NCBI GenBank assembly: GCA_018712245.1
Contig: DVHE01000007.1
Coordinates: forward strand, 1-64,000
Origin: Candidatus Avoscillospira avicola
GTDB taxonomy: Bacteria > Bacillota > Clostridia > Oscillospirales > Oscillospiraceae
Direction of reading: 5' to 3'
Length of the DNA: 64,000 nt
Positions 22,882 to 30,641 of the stretch are shown piece after piece. Each line of letters opens with the position of its first letter. The first letter of the stretch is position 1. The notes under the pieces are model-generated. The model was given only the letters and a program-made list of their open reading frames with translations, was not told the DNA's origin and made no database searches. The position numbers were made by a program, and so were the translations under genes.

Positions 22882-22929
22882 AGTTTTAAAAGGGGGAAAT
22901 ACATACAGTATTCCCGCCCTTTTAAAACT
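22882..22929. repeat. Long imperfect palindrome between cooC and acsB
   Basis: AGTTTTAAAAGGG and CCCTTTTAAAACT are the outer parts of a stem of about 20 bp with an inner AATAC/GTATT segment and a small ATACA loop. There is no T-run, so a simple terminator is unlikely. An mRNA processing or stabilising hairpin separating acsB from the upstream message is possible. Confidence 0.6.
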
Positions 22930-23013
22930 TTCGGCTGAGACAAAACCTTTGGCCGAACGCGCTTGCCAAATCATGCGCTGCCGCCTTGAAACTTCGAAAG
23001 GAATGAACATAGA

Positions 23014-25152
23014 ATGGCATTATTTGAACGCGTATTCCGCGGCTCCGACGAGATGTTCGCCAAGGCCGAGGCCGACGTCAACCAGCTTGTGGCCGAGCTG
23101 GGCGCCGACGCTCCCCTCGCCATGCCCAGCACCGCTTACTACCTGGCCTGTATCTATGCCTACATCGGCAAGAAAGTGACCACCGTCGGCGAACTCCAGG
23201 CCGCGCTCCAGGACGTCAAGGCCATGATGCTCCGCGAGCCCAGAACCAACTCCATTTTCTCCTCCGGCGTCGGCACCGCCATCGCCGCCGAGATGATCGA
23301 GGCCTGCAAGTATGCCCGCTCCGCCGCCCCCTATGAGGGCACCCACTACCACGGCCACTTTGTGGACGCCGAGGTCCGTGAGCTGGGCGTGCCCCTGGTC
23401 ACCGGCGATATCCCCGGCTTCGTCGTTATGATCGGCCCCGCCCCCTCCGCTGAAGAGGCTGTGGAGACCATCAAGGGCTATCAGTCCCGCGGTATTTTCG
23501 TCTTCCTGATCGGCGGCATCATCGAGCAGGCCGTGGAGAAGGGCGTGTCCATGGGCTTCCCGGTCCGTGTGGTCCCCGTGGGCGAGGACATCTGGGCCGT
23601 CGGCCATGTCATCAGCCTGGTCGTCCGTGCCGCCATGATCTTCGGCAACATCCAGCCCGGCGATTGGGACGGCTTCCATAAGTACACCTTCGACCGCATC
23701 AACGCCTTCGTCAACGCCTACAAGCCCGTCAACGACATCACCGTGGCCTGCGGCGCCGGCGCCATCAAGATGGGCTTCCCTGTCATCACCAACGACCACG
23801 ACGATATGTGGGCCGTGCCGAAGAGCCTGATCATCTACGACAATACCCAGGACTGGATCGACACCTCCCTGGAGGCCCGCGGCATCAAGCTGAAGATCAC
23901 CAAGATCGACATCCCCGTGGCTTACTCTTCCGCCTTTGAGGGCGAGATCATCCGCCGCGGCGATATGCAGATCGAAATCGACGGATCCCGGAAGGACTGC
24001 TTCGAGCTGGTCCGCACCAAGGACGCCTCCGAGATCGAGGACCACAAGATCGAAGTGGTCGGCCCCGAGATGGACGAGTTCGAGGTCGGCGCCAAGATCT
24101 CCCTGTCCTACACTGTCGAGGTTGCCGGCAAGACCATGCAGCCCGACTTCGAGCCCGTGTTTGAGCGGAAGATCCACCAGTTCCTCAACTGCGTTGAGGG
24201 CCTGATGCACACCGGCCAGCGCGATATGATCCGCATCCGTGTCTCCAAGGCTGACTTTGAGGCCGGCTTCCGGTTCAAGCACATCGGCGAAGTCCTCTAC
24301 GCCAAGATCAAGTCCGAGTTTGATACCGTCGTGGACAAGTGCCAGGTGCGCATTGTGGTTGGCGACGAGGCCAATGCCGAGCTGCGCAAGGAGGCCAACG
24401 AGGTCTTCAATGCCCGTGACGAGCGCCTGAAGACCATGACCGATGAGTCCGTGCCGGTGTTCTACTCCTGCATCATGTGCCAGGCTTTCTCCCCCAGCCA
24501 CGTCTGCATCGTCACCCCCGAGCGTCTGGGCCTCTGCGGCGCCGTCAGCTGGCTGGACGCCAAGGCGACCAATGAGCTGGATCCCCAGGGCCCCTGCCAG
24601 GTCGTCACCAAGGAGCGCTGCATCGACGAGCGCACCGGCCGCTACGAGGACGTGGACGAGGCCGTCGCTGAGTACTCTCACGGCGCGCTGGAGCACGTCA
24701 CCCTGTACTCCCTGCTGGAGGACCCCATGACCTCCTGCGGCTGCTTCGAGTGCATCTGCGGCATCGAGCCCTGCTCCATGGGCGTGGTCATCACCTGCCG
24801 TGAGTACGCCGGCATGACGCCCCTGGGCATGACCTTCTCCGAAATGGCCTCCATGACCGGCGGCGGCGTGCAGACTCCCGGCTTTATGGGCCACGGCAAG
24901 CACTACATCGCCTCCAAGAAGTTCCTCAAGGCTGAGGGCGGCGTCGTCCGTCTGGTGTGGCTGCCCAAGGATCTGAAGGATCAGATCCGCGACAAGCTCA
25001 ATGAGACCGCCAAGGAACTCTTTGACATCGACAACTTTGCCGACATGGTGGCAGACGAGACCAGCTGCCCCAACGGCGACCCCGAAGAGCTGATGACCTT
25101 CCTCTCCGAGGTGGGCCACCCGGTTCTGGGCCTGGAGCCTCTGGATATGTAA
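23014..25152 (+). CDS. acsB: Acetyl-CoA synthase (CODH/ACS beta-type subunit)
   Basis: Builds acetyl-CoA from CO, a corrinoid-bound methyl group and CoA. The 712 residues match bacterial AcsB closely: an N-terminal CODH-contact domain with the Rossmann-like segment VVMIGPAPSAEEAVE, a middle domain, and a C-terminal A-cluster domain whose Cys ligands lie in SCIMCQAFSP, LGLCGAVSW and GCFECICGIEP. The ATG at 23014 has AAAGGA upstream. It is separated from cooC by 193 bases that include the long palindrome. Genes for the corrinoid protein and the methyl branch are not in this window. Confidence 0.96.
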   Translation: MALFERVFRGSDEMFAKAEADVNQLVAELGADAPLAMPSTAYYLACIYAYIGKKVTTVGELQAALQDVKAMMLREPRTNSIFSSGVGTAIAAEMIEACKYARSAAPYEGTHYHGHFVDAEVRELGVPLVTGDIPGFVVMIGPAPSAEEAVETIKGYQSRGIFVFLIGGIIEQAVEKGVSMGFPVRVVPVGEDIWAVGHVISLVVRAAMIFGNIQPGDWDGFHKYTFDRINAFVNAYKPVNDITVACGAGAIKMGFPVITNDHDDMWAVPKSLIIYDNTQDWIDTSLEARGIKLKITKIDIPVAYSSAFEGEIIRRGDMQIEIDGSRKDCFELVRTKDASEIEDHKIEVVGPEMDEFEVGAKISLSYTVEVAGKTMQPDFEPVFERKIHQFLNCVEGLMHTGQRDMIRIRVSKADFEAGFRFKHIGEVLYAKIKSEFDTVVDKCQVRIVVGDEANAELRKEANEVFNARDERLKTMTDESVPVFYSCIMCQAFSPSHVCIVTPERLGLCGAVSWLDAKATNELDPQGPCQVVTKERCIDERTGRYEDVDEAVAEYSHGALEHVTLYSLLEDPMTSCGCFECICGIEPCSMGVVITCREYAGMTPLGMTFSEMASMTGGGVQTPGFMGHGKHYIASKKFLKAEGGVVRLVWLPKDLKDQIRDKLNETAKELFDIDNFADMVADETSCPNGDPEELMTFLSEVGHPVLGLEPLDM

Positions 25153-25211
25153 TGTCCCTGCTGCCGGTGCGGCGCGGGCCGTGAGCCCGCGGCTGCCGGC
25201 GAAAGGGCGCC

Positions 25212-25258
25212 AATCCCCCTTTGCGTAGGACGGACACCTATGCAAGGGGGGATTGTTT
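25212..25258 (+). terminator. Terminator of the cooS-cooC-acsB group
   Basis: AATCCCCCTTTGCGTAGG pairs with CCTATGCAAGGGGGGATT (18 bp with wobbles), followed by GTTTCT. Confidence 0.8.
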
Positions 25259-25343
25259 CTATGCTTGGCATATGCCGAGGCGGGGGAGCGGCGTCCGGAC
25301 TGCCGACCCGGATGGGAGAATTTACAGCGAGCAGGAATTTTAG

Positions 25344-25372
25344 TTGACGCAGACCAGGTTGTATTGTAAGAT
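25344..25372 (+). promoter_or_regulatory. Promoter of lysK
   Basis: TTGACG and TAAGAT spaced by 17 bases, in an AT-rich surrounding, about 220 bases before the start codon. Confidence 0.65.
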
Positions 25373-25470
25373 AATAATGAGAAACTACAGCTCTTTTTAT
25401 ACTGATTCTCTTTTAAAATGTTTCATCAACTCGGATAAAAGATTTTAATGAGAGAATCACATGAGACGGG

Positions 25471-25560
25471 AACCTGTGATTTTCGACCGCGAAAATCACA
25501 GGTTTGGCAGCGCCGCAAGGCGATGCCTTTTTGATTAAAATCAAAGATTTTAATCAAAAA
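25471..25560 (+). repeat. Three consecutive hairpins in the lysK leader
   Basis: Hairpin 1 is AACCTGTGATTTTCG-ACCG-CGAAAATCACAGGTT (15 bp, perfect). Hairpin 2 is GGCAGCGCC-GCAA-GGCGATGCC followed by TTTTT, terminator-like. Hairpin 3 is TTTTTGATTAAAATC-AAA-GATTTTAATCAAAAA (15 bp, perfect) and uses the T-run of hairpin 2 as its 5' arm. No T-box consensus was found. Confidence 0.75.
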
Positions 25561-25591
25561 ATAGTATTAGTATTTTTTGAGGTGATAAGCA

Positions 25592-27616
25592 ATGCATTGG
25601 TCGGAAAAAATCGCGCAGGAGATTATCCGGCGCCGTCCTGAGAAAGAGGAGTACGTCTGTGCCGCGGGCATCAGTCCTTCCGGCACTGTCCACATTGGAA
25701 ACTTCCGGGATGTGGCCACCAGCTACTTTGTGGTAAAGGCCCTGCGGAAGATGGGCAAGAAGGCCCGCCTGCTCTTCAGCTGGGACGAATATGACCGGCT
25801 TCGGAAGATCCCTGTGGATGTGGCCAAAGTGGACGGTGATATGGAGCAGTATATCGGCCGGCCCTATGTGGATGTTCCCAACCCATTTGAGGACCGGGAG
25901 CAGTTTCCCAACTACGCCGCCCATTTTGAGCATATCTTTGAAACGTCCATGGAGCGCTTCGGCATTGAGATGGACTACCGCCGCCAGGGTGAAATGAACC
26001 GCTCCGGCAAGTATGTAGACCTGGTTCTTCGTGCGCTCTCCAAGCGCGGCGAGATCTTCGACATTCTCGACAGCTTCCGCACCCAGGAGGCCCAGCCCGG
26101 CGAGCGGGAGGCGTATTATCCCGTTTCCATCTACTGCCCCTGCTGCCGGAAGGACACCACCACCATTGTCTCCTACGACGACGAGACCCATGTCGCCCGC
26201 TACCGCTGCGCCTGCGGCCACGAAGGCAACTTTGACTTCACCAAGGACTTCCACTGCAAGCTGGCCTGGAAGGTAGACTGGCCCATGCGCTGGCTCTATG
26301 AGGGCGTGGACTTTGAACCCGGCGGCAAGGACCATGCTTCTCCCACCGGCAGCTACCAGACCTCCCGCGTCATCTCCGAGAAGATCTTCGGCTATGAGGC
26401 CCCGCTGTTCCAGGGCTATGAGTTCATCGGCATTCGGGGCTCCACGGGTAAGATGTCCGGCTCCTCCGGCCTCAACCTCTCGCCCGACGCGCTGCTGAAA
26501 ATTTACCAGCCGGAGGTAATTCTCTGGCTCTACTCCAAGACGGAGCCTACCCGGGCCTTCGACTTCTGCTTCGACGAGGGCATTCTCAAGCAGTACTTTG
26601 AATTTGACCGGATGCTGGAATCCTGCCGCAGCGGCAAGGCCGATGAATTGACCCAGGCTATCATGTATAACTGCACCGTGGCTGGCCGGGAAATTCACAC
26701 GGTGCCCATGAGCCTGCTGGTGCAGATGGGGTCTGTGGTGGACTTCAACGTGCCCATGCTGGAGACGGTCTTTGAGAAGATTGGCACGCCTTATAAGGAA
26801 GCGGACTTTGCCGACCGGCTGGAGCGGGCCAAATACTGGCTGGAGCAGTGCGCCCCGGATCAGGTTAACCGCCTGCGGACCACCCGCAACTGGGAGGTCT
26901 ATGAGGCCCTGGACGCGCAGGGAAAACAGGAGGTTGCGGACCTCTTTGCCTACCTATCCGCCGACGGCTACAGCCTGGACGAACTCAACACCGCCATCTA
27001 TGCCATTCCTGCCAAGGTGCGGGGCCTGGAACCCGGCACTAAGGAGCTGAAGGCGGCCCAGAGCGTATTTTTCCAGAATGTCTATCAGCTGCTGATCGGC
27101 AAGACCAAGGGCCCCCGGCTTTATCTGTTCCTCTACGCCATTGATAAGGCGCGGTATTTGAAGCTCCTGGACTTCTCCACGCCCAAGACCGAGGAGGAAG
27201 CCGCGCCCCCGGCGGCGGAGGAGGCACCCGCGGTGGAGGAGGCCCCAGCCCGGGTTTACGGCGACCCCGACCCGGTGGAGCCCATCAAGCCCGAGATCGA
27301 CATCGATCACTTCCTCACCATGGATTTGCGGGTCTGCAAGATCCTCAAGTGCCAGGAAATCCGCAAGAGCCACAGCAACTACAAGATCACGCTGGACGAC
27401 GGGCTTGGCGAGCGGGTGATCGTCTCTTCCATCAAGCACGACTATACGCCGGAGCAGCTCATCGGGCGCAAGATCATTGTGGTTGCCAATTTGAAGCCCA
27501 CCCGCTTCACCGGCGTCACCTCCAATGGGATGCTTTTGGCTGGTACCAACAATGCCTGCGGCTGTCAGGTAATCTTTGTGGACGATTCCATTCCCTGCGG
27601 AACCCAGATCAAATAA
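25592..27616 (+). CDS. lysK: Class I lysyl-tRNA synthetase with a C-terminal tRNA-binding OB domain
   Basis: Charges tRNA-Lys using the class I fold (mostly archaeal, patchy in bacteria) instead of the class II LysS. Of 674 residues, about 1-530 are the synthetase: the HIGH equivalent VHIGNFRDV near residue 33, a zinc-binding Cys insert (CPCCRKDT and a later CACG), GGKDHASPTGSYQTS and the KMSKS equivalent KMSGSSG at 287-293. An Ala/Glu/Pro-rich linker (about 530-560) leads to a tRNA-binding OB domain (about 565-674: DHFLTMDLRVCKI, IVVVANLKP, GMLLAG) of the kind at the C-terminus of bacterial MetRS. MetRS itself was considered and rejected on the catalytic motifs. ATG at 25592 with GAGGTG. Confidence 0.88.
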   Translation: MHWSEKIAQEIIRRRPEKEEYVCAAGISPSGTVHIGNFRDVATSYFVVKALRKMGKKARLLFSWDEYDRLRKIPVDVAKVDGDMEQYIGRPYVDVPNPFEDREQFPNYAAHFEHIFETSMERFGIEMDYRRQGEMNRSGKYVDLVLRALSKRGEIFDILDSFRTQEAQPGEREAYYPVSIYCPCCRKDTTTIVSYDDETHVARYRCACGHEGNFDFTKDFHCKLAWKVDWPMRWLYEGVDFEPGGKDHASPTGSYQTSRVISEKIFGYEAPLFQGYEFIGIRGSTGKMSGSSGLNLSPDALLKIYQPEVILWLYSKTEPTRAFDFCFDEGILKQYFEFDRMLESCRSGKADELTQAIMYNCTVAGREIHTVPMSLLVQMGSVVDFNVPMLETVFEKIGTPYKEADFADRLERAKYWLEQCAPDQVNRLRTTRNWEVYEALDAQGKQEVADLFAYLSADGYSLDELNTAIYAIPAKVRGLEPGTKELKAAQSVFFQNVYQLLIGKTKGPRLYLFLYAIDKARYLKLLDFSTPKTEEEAAPPAAEEAPAVEEAPARVYGDPDPVEPIKPEIDIDHFLTMDLRVCKILKCQEIRKSHSNYKITLDDGLGERVIVSSIKHDYTPEQLIGRKIIVVANLKPTRFTGVTSNGMLLAGTNNACGCQVIFVDDSIPCGTQIK

Positions 27617-27648
27617 GCTCCCATTGGACAAATAAGGAGGTAGCGTTT

Positions 27649-29607
27649 ATGAGTGTCACGGAAGCAACCGACCAATATAAGCGTGCCCTGAAGCAGGGAC
27701 AGAAGGACTACCGAGCCGACGTGCTTCGGGGCCGGTATCCTTATCCCCAGGTCCTGGACGAGATTTTGGTAGAGACCATGTGTGCCGGCCGGGTAGATCT
27801 GGGACTCATTGAAATCCCCACCGATCAGATCGTGGGAACCAAGAGCGCCGGACGAAAATCCGCCTTTGCTTCCAGCTTTATGCCGCTGCTGTCACTGGAC
27901 ACGGAGTTTGCCGTAAAATGGGTCAGGTTATGCGAGGCGCATCTGGGAAGCGAGGGGATTCGCGATCCCATCAAGTGCTACGAATATATGGGGCGCTTTT
28001 ATGTGGAGGAGGGCAACAAGCGTGTCAGCGTTCTCAAAAGCTATGGCGCGCCCACGATACCAGGCTTTGTTACGCGCATGATCCCGGTGGAGACCCAGGA
28101 CCTGGCGGTACAGCAGTACTATGAGTTTATGCGTTTCTACCGCCTGGCTGGGATCTACCAAGTACAGTTTAACCGCCTGGGCGGTTATGCCAAGCTGCAG
28201 GCGGCGCTGGGGTTTGAGGCGGGCCATATCTGGACCAAAGAGGAGCGAAAGGCGTTTCTCTCCAGCTTTGCCCGCTTCCGGGACGCCTTTGAAAAGCAGG
28301 GCGGGAAAGAGCTGGGGATTACCACTGCCAGCGCGCTTTTGATGTGGCTGGGGGTAAATGAATTCCAGGATCTCCGGGAGATGACGGCTTCCGAGCTGAC
28401 CAAGAGCATCACCGCCATCTGGCCGGACCTGAAACTGACTGCCGCTGGCAGCCCGGCCACAATCAGCACGGTGCCGCCGGAGGGCGAGAAGGGCGGTATC
28501 CTGGCCAAGGTGTTTGACAGCAAGCCAACGCACCTGAAAGTGGCTTTTGTCCATACTTCCAACCCCAAGGAGAGCGTCTGGACCCGGGCGCACGACGCGG
28601 GACGGCAGTATTTGGAGGAGGCGATGGGAGAACGGATTACCGTGCGCAGCTATGAGGACGTCCGCTCTGCCCAGGAGGCCGATAGAGTCATGGAGCAGGC
28701 TGTAACGGATGGCGCGCAGGTGATTTTTGCCACTGCGCCGCCGCTGATCGGCGCCTGCCGCAAGGTGGTGGCGCGGCATCCCCATGTGAAGGTGCTGGTC
28801 TGCTCGCTGGATATGTCTTATGCGGGCCTTCGCACCTACTACAGCCGCATCTATGAGAGCAAATTCATCACCGGCGCCATCGCCGGCGCCATGGCCCGAG
28901 AGGATACCATCGGCTATATCGCCAATTACCCCATTTTCGGCGTGCCGGCGGGGATCAATGCCTTTGCCCTGGGCGCCCAGATGGTCAATCCCAATGCAAA
29001 GATTTTGCTCCACTGGTCCTGCACAGCGGGAGACCCGGGAGACCTCTTCGAAAAGCGGGGCGTCACGGTGATCTCCAACCGGGAGAGCCCATCGCCGGAG
29101 CAGGCCGCCGCCGGTTGGGGCTGGGGGCTGAGCCTCTTTACCCCGGAGCGGCAGGAGATTCCCCTGGCGGCGCCTTGCTGGAATTGGGGTACCTTCTATG
29201 AAAAGGTCATCCGCGGGATTTTCCAGGGCACCTGGGACAGCGTCAAGGAGAGCGGCACGGCCATTAACTATTGGTGGGGCTTGAGCAGCGGCGTTATCGA
29301 CGTGCAGCTGGGCCAGGACCTGCCCGAAGGCGTGGCGCGTATGGCGCGGCTTCTCAAGCAGGCCATCGCCTCCGGCGCACTGGACCCCTTTGCCTGCAAA
29401 ATCTTTGACCAGGATGGGCACATGCGCTGTGACGGCAAAGCGCCGCTGACGCCGGAGGAGATCGTGAAGATGGACTGGCTCTGCCAGGGGGTAGAAGGCA
29501 GCATCCCGGGATTTGAAGAGCTTTTGCCGATGTCCCGGAGCATGGTGCGGCTGCTGGGGCTCTATCGGGACTCCATTCCGCCGGAGACCGAGGGGGCCTT
29601 GCTGTGA
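27649..29607 (+). CDS. Cytosolic fusion of a ParB-like domain and a BMP/PnrA-type ligand-binding domain
   Basis: A 652-residue protein without signal peptide or lipobox. The N-terminal part (about 1-190) contains CYEYMGRFYVEEGNKRVSVLK, reminiscent of ParB/sulfiredoxin-fold domains. The region from about 300 onward resembles the BMP (Med/PnrA) family of nucleoside-binding proteins: KVAFVHTSNPKESVWTRAHD, YIANYPIFGVPAGINAFALG and the late NYWWGLSSGVIDV. BMP proteins normally act outside the membrane, so here the domain probably senses a nucleoside-like ligand in the cytoplasm. ATG at 27649 with AAGGAGG. It follows lysK by 32 bases, and its stop overlaps the next gene by 4 bases (GTGA). Function unknown. 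Confidence 0.7.
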   Translation: MSVTEATDQYKRALKQGQKDYRADVLRGRYPYPQVLDEILVETMCAGRVDLGLIEIPTDQIVGTKSAGRKSAFASSFMPLLSLDTEFAVKWVRLCEAHLGSEGIRDPIKCYEYMGRFYVEEGNKRVSVLKSYGAPTIPGFVTRMIPVETQDLAVQQYYEFMRFYRLAGIYQVQFNRLGGYAKLQAALGFEAGHIWTKEERKAFLSSFARFRDAFEKQGGKELGITTASALLMWLGVNEFQDLREMTASELTKSITAIWPDLKLTAAGSPATISTVPPEGEKGGILAKVFDSKPTHLKVAFVHTSNPKESVWTRAHDAGRQYLEEAMGERITVRSYEDVRSAQEADRVMEQAVTDGAQVIFATAPPLIGACRKVVARHPHVKVLVCSLDMSYAGLRTYYSRIYESKFITGAIAGAMAREDTIGYIANYPIFGVPAGINAFALGAQMVNPNAKILLHWSCTAGDPGDLFEKRGVTVISNRESPSPEQAAAGWGWGLSLFTPERQEIPLAAPCWNWGTFYEKVIRGIFQGTWDSVKESGTAINYWWGLSSGVIDVQLGQDLPEGVARMARLLKQAIASGALDPFACKIFDQDGHMRCDGKAPLTPEEIVKMDWLCQGVEGSIPGFEELLPMSRSMVRLLGLYRDSIPPETEGALL

Positions 29608-30236
29608 AAATCTTGATCGTTTCGGATGAAGAGAGCAAATATTACTGGGACTACTACCAGCCGGGCCGGCTGGATGAAGTCGACTTGATTCTGTCCTGCG
29701 GGGATCTGAAACCGGATTATCTCACGTTCCTTGTTACCATGGGCCATGCGCCGCTGCTCTATGTCCATGGCAACCACGACGGGATTTATGAGCGGCGCCC
29801 GCCGGAGGGCTGCGTGTCTGTAGAAGACCGGATCCTAAATATCGCGGGCTTGCGAATACTTGGCCTGGGAGGGAGCCTCCTCTATAGCGGCGGACCACAC
29901 CAGTATTCTGAGCGGCAGATGCGCCGGCGCATCAATAAGCTCCGCTGGAAGCTCCTGCGGGCCGGAGGCGTGGATATTGTTCTGACCCACGCCCCGGCTC
30001 GGGGCTACGGTGACGCCGATGACCTGGCGCACCGAGGCTTTGAGGCGTTTTTGCCCCTGCTGGACAAGTATAAGCCGCGGTACCTGATCCACGGCCATGT
30101 TCATATGTCCTATGGAGCGGATATCCCGCGGATGCGGAGCTATGGAGAGACGACGCTCATCAACGGCTATGAGCGCTATATCCTGGACCTGCCGGACATC
30201 CAGGTTTCCGGCTTCCTGATGCCGGCTAATTGGTGA
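29604..30236 (+). CDS. Calcineurin-like metallophosphoesterase
   Basis: A 210-residue phosphoesterase with the core metal-binding pattern: SCGDLKPDY, GNHDG, a His in VLTHAPARGYGD and the late HGHVHMSYG. The first motif is altered: the family usually starts with a D-x-H pair, but here the N-terminus reads ILIVSDEESKYYWDYY, with Glu-Glu where His is expected, so metal use may differ. GTG start overlapping the previous stop, implying translational coupling to the ParB/BMP-like protein. A nucleotide or nucleoside-phosphate substrate would fit that partner, but this is inference. Confidence 0.82.
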   Translation: MKILIVSDEESKYYWDYYQPGRLDEVDLILSCGDLKPDYLTFLVTMGHAPLLYVHGNHDGIYERRPPEGCVSVEDRILNIAGLRILGLGGSLLYSGGPHQYSERQMRRRINKLRWKLLRAGGVDIVLTHAPARGYGDADDLAHRGFEAFLPLLDKYKPRYLIHGHVHMSYGADIPRMRSYGETTLINGYERYILDLPDIQVSGFLMPANW

Positions 30237-30323
30237 ACTGGCGGAGCCTGGAGAAGGGAAGGCGCGAGGCTGTCAATAAAACGATGAGACTTGTTTCCCG
30301 ATTCCGTGGTTTTCGACGCGTTG

Positions 30324-30379
30324 ACGCCCTGCCCCGGCGCCTGCCGAATGACTGTTCGGCAGACGCCGGGGCAGGGCGT
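30324..30379. terminator. Long GC hairpin after the phosphoesterase gene
   Basis: ACGCCCTGCCCCGGCG and CTGCCGAA pair with TTCGGCAG and CGCCGGGGCAGGGCGT (about 24 bp with one mismatch). The T-run is poor (TTATAT), so termination is likely but not certain. Confidence 0.55.
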
Positions 30380-30577
30380 TATATGGGATGATGGATTGCC
30401 GGCAGCGGAAGGGAACCGGAGGGGCGGTCTGCCGGAGAGAGCCCCAAGGGCGGCGGGGTGAATTGGAGCAGCCAAAGCCTGCCGCATGGACAGCGGGAGG
30501 CGCATGCGCCCGTCGGGGTTGTGACGCCGCAGCGATTGCATTGGAATTACAATGCCAAGGTTTTTCACAAAACACCA

Positions 30578-30606
30578 TAGGCAAACGGGCGAAATTGCGA
30601 TATACT
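30578..30606 (+). promoter_or_regulatory. Possible promoter of the beta-CASP gene
   Basis: TAGGCA and TATACT spaced by 17 bases. The -35 box matches four of six consensus positions. Confidence 0.35.
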
Positions 30607-30641
30607 AAAGGCAGCAATCCAATGGAGAAAGGAGCACTGGT

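Larger units (their letters stand above)
25153..25591. other. Spacer between acsB and lysK: terminator, promoter, triple-hairpin leader
   Basis: No gene is supported in these 439 bases. In order it contains the acsB terminator (25212-25258), a good plus-strand promoter (25344-25372) and a leader of about 210 bases with three successive hairpins (25471-25560) before the lysK ribosome binding site. Confidence 0.75.
30237..30641. other. Spacer with a very long hairpin and a weak promoter
   Basis: No convincing gene in 405 bases. ORF 30388-30645 lacks a ribosome binding site and family features. The stretch holds a long GC-rich hairpin (30324-30379) and a possible promoter (30578-30606) before the beta-CASP gene. 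Confidence 0.6.

Noticed and set aside
23020-25245. 741-residue minus-strand ORF opposite acsB; likewise 20141-22108 opposite cooS and 11361-13337 opposite the EF-G-like gene
   Set aside because: Antisense artefacts of codon bias, with His/Asp/Gly/Val-rich composition and no start signals.
25373-25591. T-box or lysine riboswitch in the lysK leader
   Set aside because: No T-box AGGGTGGNACCGCG-like sequence or lysine riboswitch core was seen. Only strong simple hairpins are present.
25592-27616. Annotation as methionyl-tRNA synthetase
   Set aside because: The C-terminal tRNA-binding domain resembles that of MetRS, but the catalytic part (VHIGNFRDV, Cys insert, KMSGSSG) is that of class I LysRS.
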